NCBI GenBank assembly: GCA_007118765.1
Contig: SKQZ01000403.1
Span: 1 to 16,819, forward strand
Origin: Candidatus Hydrogenedentota bacterium
GTDB lineage: Bacteria > Hydrogenedentota > Hydrogenedentia > Hydrogenedentales > CAITNO01
Length of the DNA: 16,819 nt
Reading direction: 5' to 3'
A program made the translations under genes and the position numbers. How positions within the stretch are numbered: the stretch's first letter is position 1; every line of letters begins with the position of its first letter. The notes under the pieces were generated by a model that was not told the origin of the DNA, ran no database searches, and worked only from the letters and a program-made list of their open reading frames with translations. Below are positions 7,488 through 14,135 of this stretch, in pieces.

Positions 7488-7633
7488 GCACAGCGGCGAA
7501 ATATCTCCATGCGGCATACTATGCCGCTGCTAAAGGCATGTCTCCTATTTGGTGAGACAACAGGGTCACTGTGTTTTCGATAACACGCGGCACTCTTCGG
7601 TATGTCTATTACGCTGAAGGGTGCCGCTTTTTT
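7488..7633 (+). ncRNA. Candidate structured RNA or leader of consecutive hairpins ending in a terminator
   Basis: Four hairpins follow the GntR stop in series. H1 is GCGGCAT/ATGCCGC (7511-7527, 3-nt loop). H2 is TGTCTC/GAGACA (7539-7559). H3 is GTGTT/AACAC (7571-7586). H4 is the intrinsic terminator (7587-7633). CAGCGGC at 7491-7497 can also pair with GCCGCTG at 7523-7529, competing with H1. The left arm of H1 could pair with GTGCCGC of the terminator (one G-U), which would be an anti-terminator. This could be a long structured 3' end of the GntR mRNA, an independent small RNA, or an attenuator leader for the gene at 7683. I recognise no known riboswitch class. Confidence 0.4.
7587..7633 (+). 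terminator. Strong intrinsic terminator between the GntR and phosphopantetheinyl transferase genes
   Basis: GCGGCACTCTTC (7587-7598) pairs over 12 bp (one T-G wobble) with GAAGGGTGCCGC (7616-7627) around a 17-nt loop, followed directly by six T (7628-7633). This rules out the in-frame ATG at 7602, which lies in the loop, as the start of the next gene. Confidence 0.88.
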
Positions 7634-7642
7634 ATGTGTTAT

Positions 7643-7659
7643 TGTCAGTATCAATGACA
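7643..7659 (+). promoter_or_regulatory. Short operator-like inverted repeat before the phosphopantetheinyl transferase gene
   Basis: TGTCA (7643-7647) and TGACA (7655-7659) are inverted with a 7-nt spacer, between the terminator and the start codon at 7683. The geometry would suit a dimeric regulator. The half-sites are only 5 bp, so chance is quite possible. Confidence 0.25.
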
Positions 7660-7682
7660 GCAGCAGGATTGCGAATAAGACG

Positions 7683-8453
7683 ATGAGTGTGCAACCAGAT
7701 TCCCTTATGCTTGGCCGCAACTCATGGCAATGGCAGGAGGTGACGTGGTTGCAACCACCCGCACATCCACACCTTCATGATGGCGCTGTGCATGTCTGGC
7801 GCTTGGCCACCGATACGGCAGTACTTGCCGTTCCTGCAACGCTTGCGCGGCTCTCCGTCGTTGAAAGGGAACGGGCCGGACGCATTCAGTGCCGGGAACG
7901 TTACGAGGCCTATTTGGGGGTGCGTATCCTGCTTCATGAGTTGTCAGATGCCTATGCTGCCGACCTTATGAGCCGACATGACGAAGAGCCGACTGATGAA
8001 GTGGACGAGATTGTATTGCAACCCCGCGCATTACGACCGACACAGCGCCTGTATGCCAGCGTAAGCCACAGCGGCGGTGTTGTCGCGGTGGCCCTTGCCC
8101 GCGAACCTGTTGGCATTGATATTCAACAACTCCGTGATGTTGCACAGTATCCGAACGTCGCGGCAAGGTTGTTCCCCCCCCACTGGACACGCGCCCTTGC
8201 CGACCTGGCCCATGATTCGCACGAACGGTCGGTGTTTTTTTGTCGCTGCTGGACTGCCCTTGAGGCCCTTTACAAACTACGGGGGCGGGGTCTGCTGCGC
8301 AACATGGCGCTTCGCGAAATACAAGGACAAGACCAGCCATTGGTCGCCGGAGCACAGTTTTTCCTTACAGAGGACATCATTGCAGCCAGTGCCATGCCCA
8401 AAGAGCATGTGGTGTCCTGCTACGACGCCGACTCGCTGTTGGAAGATCGGTAG
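7683..8453 (+). CDS. 4'-phosphopantetheinyl transferase superfamily protein
   Basis: Transfers phosphopantetheine from CoA to a conserved serine of acyl or peptidyl carrier proteins. From ATG 7683 it has 256 aa, the size of the two-lobed Sfp type. SVSHSGG (126-132) and PVGIDIQ (142-148) form the CoA/Mg site with Asp146; the usual acidic residue after it is Gln148, a known variation. CWTALEALYKLRGRG (189-203) is the WxxxEAxxK motif with Glu194 and Lys198. A long variable segment of about 50 residues precedes the SVSHS motif. An uninterrupted run of eight C lies at 8174-8181 in frame. No polyketide, peptide or fatty-acid synthase gene is in the window, so its carrier protein is unknown. The ribosome binding site is weak. 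Confidence 0.88.
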   Translation: MSVQPDSLMLGRNSWQWQEVTWLQPPAHPHLHDGAVHVWRLATDTAVLAVPATLARLSVVERERAGRIQCRERYEAYLGVRILLHELSDAYAADLMSRHDEEPTDEVDEIVLQPRALRPTQRLYASVSHSGGVVAVALAREPVGIDIQQLRDVAQYPNVAARLFPPHWTRALADLAHDSHERSVFFCRCWTALEALYKLRGRGLLRNMALREIQGQDQPLVAGAQFFLTEDIIAASAMPKEHVVSCYDADSLLEDR

Positions 8454-8456
8454 ACG

Positions 8457-8516
8457 CCACAGGCGCGCCAATTCGCCAAAGAGAAATGCCTGTGGGACAT
8501 CACGGCGATGCGTGAT
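8457..8516 (+). terminator. Two hairpins between the convergent phosphopantetheinyl transferase and tRNA-Pro genes
   Basis: CCACAGGC (8457-8464) pairs perfectly with GCCTGTGG (8488-8495). ATCACG (8499-8504) pairs with CGTGAT (8511-8516) around a 6-nt loop and is followed on the plus strand by TT. They fill the space between two convergent genes and probably help end both transcripts, although neither has a full T-tract. Confidence 0.4.
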
Positions 8517-8529
8517 TTGAAGAAAGGAA

Positions 8530-8607
8530 TGGTCGGGGTGAGAGGATTTGAACCTCCGGCCTCTTCGTCCCGAACGAAGCGCGCTAACCGGGCTGCGCTA
8601 CACCCCG
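8530..8607 (-). tRNA. tRNA-Pro, anticodon CGG
   Basis: Read on the minus strand, CGGGGTG (5' acceptor) pairs with CACCCCG (3' acceptor), followed by discriminator A and an encoded CCA at 8530-8532. The anticodon stem is CTTCG/CGAAG with loop TTCGGGA, giving anticodon CGG, which reads CCG. The T arm is GGAGG-TTCAAAT-CCTCT. The first pair C1-G72 is typical of bacterial tRNA-Pro. All arms are intact. Confidence 0.96.
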
Positions 8608-8618
8608 ACTGTACTGAT

Positions 8619-8648
8619 AGTATACACAATTGCGTCGTGACGTATCAA
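8619..8648 (-). promoter_or_regulatory. Promoter of tRNA-Pro
   Basis: On the minus strand, TTGATA (8643-8648) is a 5/6 match to the -35 consensus. TATACT (8619-8624) is the -10 at 18-nt spacing. The predicted start is about 5 nt before the mature tRNA 5' end at 8607. Confidence 0.65.
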
Positions 8649-8773
8649 ACTTGTAATAACCGAAACACTATTTATTGCAGGCGATTCTTATGCTTTGACA
8701 CACATAGAGTCACGCCTCAAAACGCCCGCTACAACCAGCCATCAACAGGGTCTTGAATCATTCTCGGTTGATC

Positions 8774-8802
8774 TTGCCCGGCCGTTTTTGGTACTGTATA
8801 CA
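8774..8802 (+). promoter_or_regulatory. Probable promoter of tRNA-Leu
   Basis: TTGCCC (8774-8779) and TATACA (8797-8802) have 17-nt spacing and would start transcription about 8 nt before the tRNA at 8817. Both boxes are moderate matches; position relative to the tRNA is the main support. Confidence 0.45.
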
Positions 8803-8816
8803 CACGCTTGGGACGT

Positions 8817-8903
8817 GCCCGGGTGGTGGAATTGGCAGACACGCTAGACTAAGGATCTAGTCCCAGAAATGGGGTGCGAGTTCAAGTCTCGCCTCGGGCA
8901 CCA
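8817..8903 (+). tRNA. tRNA-Leu, anticodon AAG, class II with long variable arm
   Basis: The acceptor GCCCGGG pairs with CTCGGGC, followed by A and an encoded CCA at 8901-8903. The anticodon stem CTAGA/TCTAG encloses loop CTAAGGA. With U33 at 8850 the anticodon is AAG (8851-8853), followed by G37 as in other CUN-reading tRNA-Leu. The variable arm CCCA-GAAA-TGGG is a proper class II hairpin and the T arm is GCGAG/CTCGC. Bacteria normally use GAG, UAG or CAG here; A34 is unusual and would probably need deamination to inosine to read CUC. Confidence 0.93.
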
Positions 8904-8971
8904 TCTTTATATACCCCCCGCCCCACTTTTCTTTGTAGCCATCGCACATCTTGGCTTCTTCTCCACACTTG

Positions 8972-9054
8972 ACCGCAATCGGACTTTGTATGTGCCGCAT
9001 CCGCAGTAATAACGAATGCGGCATCGTGAAAGCATCTGTAAAGTCCGCAGCGGT
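8972..9054 (-). repeat. 83-nt three-helix palindrome after the transketolase gene
   Basis: In plus-strand coordinates, ACCGC (8972-8976) pairs with GCGGT (9050-9054), CGGACTTT (8980-8987) with AAAGTCCG (9040-9047), and TGCCGCAT (8993-9000) with ATGCGGCA (9016-9023). All three stems are perfect and nested. The palindrome starts 9 nt after the transketolase stop and lies between that gene and the convergent tRNA-Leu. No T-run flanks it on either strand, so it is not a canonical terminator. It could be a bidirectional transcript-end structure or a remnant of a small palindromic element. Nothing else is visible in 8904-9063. Confidence 0.55.
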
Positions 9055-9063
9055 TCCGACGTG

Positions 9064-10962
9064 TTATTTTCCGGCGAGCGCCTGCACCTTGGCAAGTATG
9101 CTGTCCGGGTCAATACCCTGATTGAACATGTGTTCGCCGAGGCCGCCCCGTCCCACTCTGGAGACGCCAAGCGCCGCATATCGGGGGGCAAAGCCGCGTT
9201 CAAGCAACCATGTACCGAACCGGCTGCCGAGCCCGGTCTTGATGTTCTGGCTTTCCACGACCAAGACAAAGGGCGCCTCGCCAAGTGTGCGCATCATATC
9301 TTCGTCCACTTTGTTTAAGGTGGGTTTGTTTATCAAGCCGACATCCAGACCGGCTTCCCGCGCCCGTTCGACAGCGTCAAGACTGCGACACAGCATATCG
9401 CCGTAGGAGACCACATAGCCGGCACTCCCCTCCCGCACGACTTCATCCTTGCCCGGCACAAACCGGTAGTCCTTATCGTACAGGCGCGTACCGTCTTCTT
9501 TGCAGATAAAGGGTGTTACGCTGCGCAGGGTAAACACGAAGCGGATGCCGGGGTCATCCCATATTGTTTCCACCATGCTCTTCAGCTGTAGCGCGTCCGC
9601 AGGGAAATAGAGCCCGCCGTTATCGATTTCGGCGATGCCGCAGTCGGCCAACATAACATTGATGCCGTAGTGACAGGTGTTGTCTGCCATATCGTCCACG
9701 CCGGCATGAGAGAAATGACACAACGCATTTGCTTCGTTCAACCGCGCCATGGTGATTTCCGAAACAATCATCTCCAGAAATGCGGAGAAGGTGCTGAAAA
9801 TACCCTGGCGTTTGGCGTTAAAGCCGAATCCGGCCGCCGCCGAAAAATTGCCCCGCTCCTGCACGCCGCCATTTACACACACCTCCGGATGCTCAGCGCG
9901 AATGCCTTTCAAGCCGGTGGAACCCTCAAGATCAGAGTCCACCACCAAGACTTTGTCCACCCGCTCTTCTTCGGGCATGGCATCCAGAATGCCATTGACA
10001 ATCTTGCCGAATTCACTGCGGTTGCTGGCGGTTTCCGTGGTGCAGCCACGATAGGTGTTGCTGCCGCCGCTTTTCCCCACCTCTTCGAGATAGGCAACCG
10101 CTGCGTCATGGCCACGCAGTTTCAGGTATTCAATGGCCACATCTTTCTTAACGACATCATGCCCGGCATGGCTACCTTCAAGACCGGGCACGGCGGGCGC
10201 CATCTTGCGCTTGTTGATCAGCGCCACCGGGCCGCTTTCACGGACAGCCGCCGTCATGCGCGCAAGGAGTTGTTCAAACTGCTCGGCATCGCCCACATCC
10301 ACTTTCAGGCCATGTCCGGCAAGTGTTTTGCCGATGTCGTATCCCGGCAGATATTCCGACGGATGACCGCTGATGGTGACATCATTGTCGTCTACCAGTA
10401 CTTTTACGTTCAACTGTTGTGCCACGGCGAAGCGTGCTGCTTCCGCATCATCCCCTTCCATCTGGGAGCCGTCGGAACCCAGCAAAAACACGACCTTGTC
10501 GGGATGCGCCTTGGCAACACCATTCACAAAAGGCCACAGATGCCCAAGACGCCCCGAGGCAAATTTAATCCCCAATGCGCGGTCTATTTCCGGATGGCCA
10601 TACAGGCCTTTATCCGCAGCGCGGTACTCCAGCAATTTATCCATGGGCATTTCGCCGTTGAATGCCGCCAACGCATACTGCAGCGCCACCCGATGTCCTG
10701 CCTCATCAAAATGCACCGGGTAAAATCGGTCGGACCCCTTCATAAAGGCGTCGGCAATCAGGGCTTCCGGCACAACGCTGTACGCGCCGCCGGTATGTCC
10801 GCCCAACCCTTTCGCACCGGCGACCGCCGTAAAAAATATGATGACGTCGCGCATAAGCTGGATATTTGTCAACAGTTGCTGTTTCTTCTCTTCGGATATC
10901 TCTTCTTCAAAAGGATTAAGGGCAACGGCCTTGTATGGGCTTACATCAATCGGGAATGTCAT
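9064..10962 (-). CDS. Transketolase-family thiamine-diphosphate enzyme, full length, divergent motifs
   Basis: Predicted to move two-carbon ketol units between sugar phosphates in the non-oxidative pentose phosphate pathway. At 632 aa it has all three transketolase domains in one chain. GHTGG (55-59), DEAGHRV (86-92), YGHPE (121-125) and GSHAGH (263-268) correspond to the usual histidine positions. The ThDP motif is GSDGSQMEG...DDND (162-193), with Ser in place of the first Gly of GDG. STFSAFLE (390-397) places Glu397 as the cofactor-activating glutamate. The usual GEDGPTHQP segment is replaced by GVDDMADNTCHYG (421-433). AAGGA lies well placed before the ATG at 10962. Transketolase is the best name, but substrate use may differ. 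Confidence 0.85.
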   Translation of the reverse strand: MTFPIDVSPYKAVALNPFEEEISEEKKQQLLTNIQLMRDVIIFFTAVAGAKGLGGHTGGAYSVVPEALIADAFMKGSDRFYPVHFDEAGHRVALQYALAAFNGEMPMDKLLEYRAADKGLYGHPEIDRALGIKFASGRLGHLWPFVNGVAKAHPDKVVFLLGSDGSQMEGDDAEAARFAVAQQLNVKVLVDDNDVTISGHPSEYLPGYDIGKTLAGHGLKVDVGDAEQFEQLLARMTAAVRESGPVALINKRKMAPAVPGLEGSHAGHDVVKKDVAIEYLKLRGHDAAVAYLEEVGKSGGSNTYRGCTTETASNRSEFGKIVNGILDAMPEEERVDKVLVVDSDLEGSTGLKGIRAEHPEVCVNGGVQERGNFSAAAGFGFNAKRQGIFSTFSAFLEMIVSEITMARLNEANALCHFSHAGVDDMADNTCHYGINVMLADCGIAEIDNGGLYFPADALQLKSMVETIWDDPGIRFVFTLRSVTPFICKEDGTRLYDKDYRFVPGKDEVVREGSAGYVVSYGDMLCRSLDAVERAREAGLDVGLINKPTLNKVDEDMMRTLGEAPFVLVVESQNIKTGLGSRFGTWLLERGFAPRYAALGVSRVGRGGLGEHMFNQGIDPDSILAKVQALAGK

Positions 10963-11026
10963 GGTAATTTCCTTCTCTTATGTTGCAACAGTCACTATTC
11001 ATAAGGGTGTATTGGGGAGGTGCAGA

Positions 11027-11060
11027 TGCAGGGCCGCATTGTCTTCATATCCCCCCTGCA
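11027..11060 (-). promoter_or_regulatory. Hairpin in the transketolase 5' leader
   Basis: TGCAGGG (11027-11033) and CCCTGCA (11054-11060) are perfect 7-bp complements with a 20-nt loop, inside the roughly 107-nt leader between the predicted transcription start and the transketolase ATG. A run of six C (11051-11056) offers alternative pairing with GGGGAGG at 11014-11020. A regulatory role is inference only. Confidence 0.3.
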
Positions 11061-11075
11061 GTAACGCTTGACACA

Positions 11076-11084
11076 AGTATAGCA
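11076..11084 (-). promoter_or_regulatory. Extended -10 promoter of the transketolase gene
   Basis: On the minus strand, TGC-TATACT occupies 11084 to 11076, the same extended -10 sequence as promoter P1 of the GntR gene. No good -35 is found, as often with extended -10 promoters. It lies between the gnd terminator and the transketolase start, so transketolase can be transcribed independently of gnd. Confidence 0.45.
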
Positions 11085-11127
11085 CGGTATCGCGCAGTGA
11101 TTCACCTTGCGCGGCACTCTCCTGCCC

Positions 11128-11177
11128 GGAACAAAAGAAGCGGGCAGGCGCCGATGTGTCCGTCGCGCCTGCCCGCT
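11128..11177 (-). terminator. Intrinsic terminator of gnd
   Basis: A perfect 13-bp stem, AGCGGGCAGGCGC (11139-11151, plus strand) with GCGCCTGCCCGCT (11165-11177), encloses a 13-nt loop. On the minus strand it is followed by TTCTTTTGTT. It starts 21 nt after the gnd stop and ends the pdxB-larA-pfp-gnd direction of transcription. Confidence 0.9.
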
Positions 11178-11198
11178 GACTCTTAAAACAAAACCTGC

Positions 11199-12650
11199 CT
11201 ACACCACGTATGTGGATGCTGCGGTATCGCCGCCGCGCCCGGTCCAATTGGTGTGAAAGAATTCACCACGAGGTTTATCAACGCGCTCATAGGTGTGTGC
11301 GCCGAAATAGTCGCGCTGCGCCTGCAACAGGTTTGCAGGCAACCGTTCGCTGCGATACCCGTCGAAGAAGTTCAGCGCGGATGTTAAGGCCGGCGTGGGG
11401 ATGCCCATTTCAACCGCCTTCACAATCACCCGCCGCCAAGCGTCCTGACTCTTCTGGACAATTTCGGCAAAGAAGGGATCGAGCAACAGGTTTTCAAGTT
11501 CCGGGTTGCGATCGAAGGCCTCCTTTATTTTGCCCAAAAAGACCGAACGAATTATGCAGCCGCCCCGCCACATAAGCGCGATGCCGCCATAATTAAGATC
11601 CCAGCCATAGCTGTTGGCGGCAGACTGCATCAGTTGATACCCTTGTGCATAGGAAACAATCTTGGAGGCGTACAAGGCTTGACGCAGGTCTTGGATAAAG
11701 GCCTGTTTATCGCCGTCGAAGGGTTTAACACTGGCTTTCAGGGTTTTTGATGCGCGTACACGCTCATCTTTCAAGGCGCTCAAACAGCGGGCAAACACGG
11801 CCTCGCCAATCAGTGTCAGCGGCTGTCCTTCATCAAGCGCGGCAATGGCCGTCCACTTTCCGGTGCCTTTCTGGCCTGCCGTGTCAAGGATAAGGTCCAC
11901 CACTTCATTGCCGTCTTCATCTTTGTACCCCAGAATGTCGCGTGTGATCTCAATCAGATACGAATCCAATTCGCCTTCGTTCCACTCCGCGAACACTTCA
12001 TGCATTTCAGGGTTTGACATGACCAGCCCCGCCTTCATCAACTGATAGGTCTCACAGATCATCTGCATGTCGCCGTATTCAATACCGTTGTGTACCATTT
12101 TCACAAAATGGCCTGCGCCGCCCTGTCCGACCCAATCACAACAGGGTTCGCCTTGGTCGGTCTTGGCGCAAATGCTTTGGAAAATGTCCTTCACTTCCGG
12201 CCACGCGCTTGGCGTGCCGCCGGGCATCATGGACGGACCGCGCAAGGCGCCCTCTTCGCCGCCCGATACGCCCGTTCCGATGTACCGGAATCCTTTGCTT
12301 TCCACGTATTCCGTGCGTCGAATGGTATCGGGAAAATGGCTGTTGCCACCGTCAATAACAATATCGTCCGGTTCAAGATGAGGCAGCAGTTGTTCAATAA
12401 AATCGTCAACGGCCGCGCCCGCCTTCACCAGCAGCATCACCTTCCTCGGACGTTTCAAATTCGCACACAGGTCTTTAATGCTGTGACAGCCGACGATGTT
12501 CTTGTTTGCACCACGGCCCTGCACGAACTTGTCCACCTTTTCGACGGTCCGATTAAACACGGCGACGCCGAATCCCTTGCTTTCCATGTTCAGGACGAGG
12601 TTTTCACCCATTACGGCCAATCCAATCAGGCCAATATCCATCTCTGCCAT
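11199..12650 (-). CDS. gnd: 6-phosphogluconate dehydrogenase, decarboxylating
   Basis: Oxidises 6-phosphogluconate to ribulose 5-phosphate and CO2 with reduction of NAD(P)+, in the oxidative pentose phosphate pathway. The product is 483 aa, the long homodimeric type. GLIGLAVMG (7-15) is the dinucleotide-binding loop. GVSGGEEGALRGPSMMPGG (127-145) and GAGHFVKMVHNGIEYGD (178-194) are the family signatures, with Lys184, His187, Asn188 and Glu191 in place. The C-terminal YFGAHTYER and FHTNWTG segments are intact. The ribosome binding site AAGGAG lies about 9 nt before the ATG at 12650. It follows pfp after 143 nt, which contains an unusual hairpin. Confidence 0.97.
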   Translation of the reverse strand: MAEMDIGLIGLAVMGENLVLNMESKGFGVAVFNRTVEKVDKFVQGRGANKNIVGCHSIKDLCANLKRPRKVMLLVKAGAAVDDFIEQLLPHLEPDDIVIDGGNSHFPDTIRRTEYVESKGFRYIGTGVSGGEEGALRGPSMMPGGTPSAWPEVKDIFQSICAKTDQGEPCCDWVGQGGAGHFVKMVHNGIEYGDMQMICETYQLMKAGLVMSNPEMHEVFAEWNEGELDSYLIEITRDILGYKDEDGNEVVDLILDTAGQKGTGKWTAIAALDEGQPLTLIGEAVFARCLSALKDERVRASKTLKASVKPFDGDKQAFIQDLRQALYASKIVSYAQGYQLMQSAANSYGWDLNYGGIALMWRGGCIIRSVFLGKIKEAFDRNPELENLLLDPFFAEIVQKSQDAWRRVIVKAVEMGIPTPALTSALNFFDGYRSERLPANLLQAQRDYFGAHTYERVDKPRGEFFHTNWTGRGGDTAASTYVV

Positions 12651-12730
12651 CTGTCATTTCTCCTTGAAGTGTTGTGCCTTTTGCGAAGACGCTTTTGATT
12701 TACCGGTGTTGTTATTCGTTTTTTATTGTT

Positions 12731-12771
12731 TGCCGCCACATGAGCATGCACCTCATGGGCGGCACTTTTTT
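12731..12771 (+). terminator. Terminator-like hairpin oriented opposite to the flanking genes
   Basis: TGCCGCC (12731-12737) and CATGAG (12739-12744), with one bulged A, pair with CTCATG (12752-12757) and GGCGGCA (12758-12764) around a 7-nt loop. A C and six T follow on the plus strand (12766-12771). This is a complete intrinsic terminator for plus-strand RNA, yet pfp and gnd are both on the minus strand, where the flanks are A-rich. On the minus-strand mRNA it would be a 13-bp hairpin 29 nt after the pfp stop. Confidence 0.6.
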
Positions 12772-12793
12772 GCTACATATAGTTGCCGCCGTA

Positions 12794-14083
12794 TTATTTC
12801 ATGCGCAGCGCTTGTAAGGTATACTGAGGCAGCTTTTTGTCCGCGAACAGCGGCTTGAAACGGGTCAGGCGCTGACGTCCGTTGACGACGGGTACGCTGG
12901 GCCAATCTTCGCCCACAAGCGGTTTGGCGTAGGCAACGAAGGCATCCGTAACGTCGGTCTTGTTTGGCGCGATCCATTCCTGGGGGAACATGCGTTCCGA
13001 ATTGGCCACCGCTTCAAGGGGCGCTTTGTCGTAGCGCACATTGTAAATGGGGCCGGGTTCACGCAGGATGGTGGACATCCAGCCGTTCTCGCCAGACTCC
13101 GCGATTAACACCGCCTGTTGCGCCACTTTGTACGCTTCGTCAAGGTCCACTATTGAAGCGTAGGCCGTGGTGGCGCGCTGATCGGTGCCGGGCACCTGGC
13201 CACGGGCCTTGCCCGGCACGGGCAGCCCATTGGTATTCAGCAGGTTCACCACCTTCTGTGCCACGGTCATTTGCGAAGATCCGAAACTGGTATGGCCGAA
13301 GCTGTCCTTCACCTCGCCCAGTTCGCCCACATCAAAGCCTTCACTTACCACCACCACACAGCGTCCGTCCTGCTTCAACTGGTCGTTCACGTTATCGCAC
13401 AGTTCCTCGGGCGACACTTTTGATTCCGCCATGTATATCTGCAGCGGCGTTTGCCGTTGCGGATCGGCAAGTCGCGCCGCCGCAGGGATAAATCCGATCC
13501 GGCGGCCCATCGCCTGCAGCACCAATACGGGATCAGCGGGACAGGAACCGGCGTTTTCTTCGTTGGCATTCTGAACCATGCACATCCAGTAACGGGCCAC
13601 GCTGCCATAGCCGGGTGTATGGTCAATCAACTTAAATTCGGAGTCGCCCACATCGTTGTCAATTGTTTTCGGTACACCAACGGCCACCACGTCAAGTCCC
13701 TGCTCATTGGCAAGTTGTGCCACCTTGTTGGCGGTGTCCATGGAATCGTTGCCGCCGTTGTAGAAAAAATAGCCGATATTGTGGGCTTTAAGCACATCCA
13801 TCACACGCTGGAAGTCTTCGTCTTGGTTCTTCTTGATTTTATAGCGGCATGTACCAATGGCGCCTGCCGCAGGCGTATACCGCAACAACGCAATCTCTTC
13901 GTCATCCTGCGCCGAAAGGTTCAGCAATTCCTCTTTCAAAACACCCTCAATACCATGCCACCCCGCGTATACCGTTCCAAAAGTGTCTGGAAACTGCTTG
14001 CACGTTTCCACAACACCACGCAATGAACTGTTAATTACCGGGCTGGGTCCGCCCGATTGTGCAACAATCACGTTCTTCGGCAT
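12794..14083 (-). CDS. pfp: Pyrophosphate-dependent 6-phosphofructokinase
   Basis: Reversibly phosphorylates fructose 6-phosphate with PPi in glycolysis and gluconeogenesis. The 429 aa protein has AQSGGPSPVINSS (8-20) at the phosphate-binding N-terminus and GGNDSMDTA (110-118), where Asp113 is the PPi-type residue instead of the Gly of ATP enzymes. PKTIDND (138-144) carries Lys139, diagnostic for PPi use, and catalytic Asp142. MGRRIGF (192-198) is the substrate-site motif. The first position of the usual GGDD is Asn112, as I recall for a subgroup of bacterial PPi-PFKs. AGGAG lies about 8 nt before the ATG. A 52-nt gap to the upstream racemase gene suggests cotranscription. Direct sequence support for PPi over ATP is good. 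Confidence 0.93.
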   Translation of the reverse strand: MPKNVIVAQSGGPSPVINSSLRGVVETCKQFPDTFGTVYAGWHGIEGVLKEELLNLSAQDDEEIALLRYTPAAGAIGTCRYKIKKNQDEDFQRVMDVLKAHNIGYFFYNGGNDSMDTANKVAQLANEQGLDVVAVGVPKTIDNDVGDSEFKLIDHTPGYGSVARYWMCMVQNANEENAGSCPADPVLVLQAMGRRIGFIPAAARLADPQRQTPLQIYMAESKVSPEELCDNVNDQLKQDGRCVVVVSEGFDVGELGEVKDSFGHTSFGSSQMTVAQKVVNLLNTNGLPVPGKARGQVPGTDQRATTAYASIVDLDEAYKVAQQAVLIAESGENGWMSTILREPGPIYNVRYDKAPLEAVANSERMFPQEWIAPNKTDVTDAFVAYAKPLVGEDWPSVPVVNGRQRLTRFKPLFADKKLPQYTLQALRMK

Positions 14084-14135
14084 TTGTCTTCTCCTTGCTT
14101 TAACGCGCCTCCCCTATCATACAAGAGGCACTCGT

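Noticed and set aside
8695..8700. Perfect -35 box TTGACA between the tRNAs
   Set aside because: No -10-like sequence at 16-19 nt spacing; the tRNA-Leu promoter further on fits better.
8508..8756. 82-aa open frame on the plus strand with GFEPPASSSRTKRANRAALHPD
   Set aside because: It is a translation of the strand opposite tRNA-Pro, a well-known false protein type; the minus frame at 8420-8629 is the sense-strand equivalent.
9670..11004. 444-aa open frame on the plus strand
   Set aside because: It lies antisense to the transketolase gene, shows no protein-like motif, and follows from the codon bias of the real gene.
11068..11073. Perfect -35 box TTGACA on the plus strand
   Set aside because: No -10 at usable spacing, and there is no plus-strand gene downstream.
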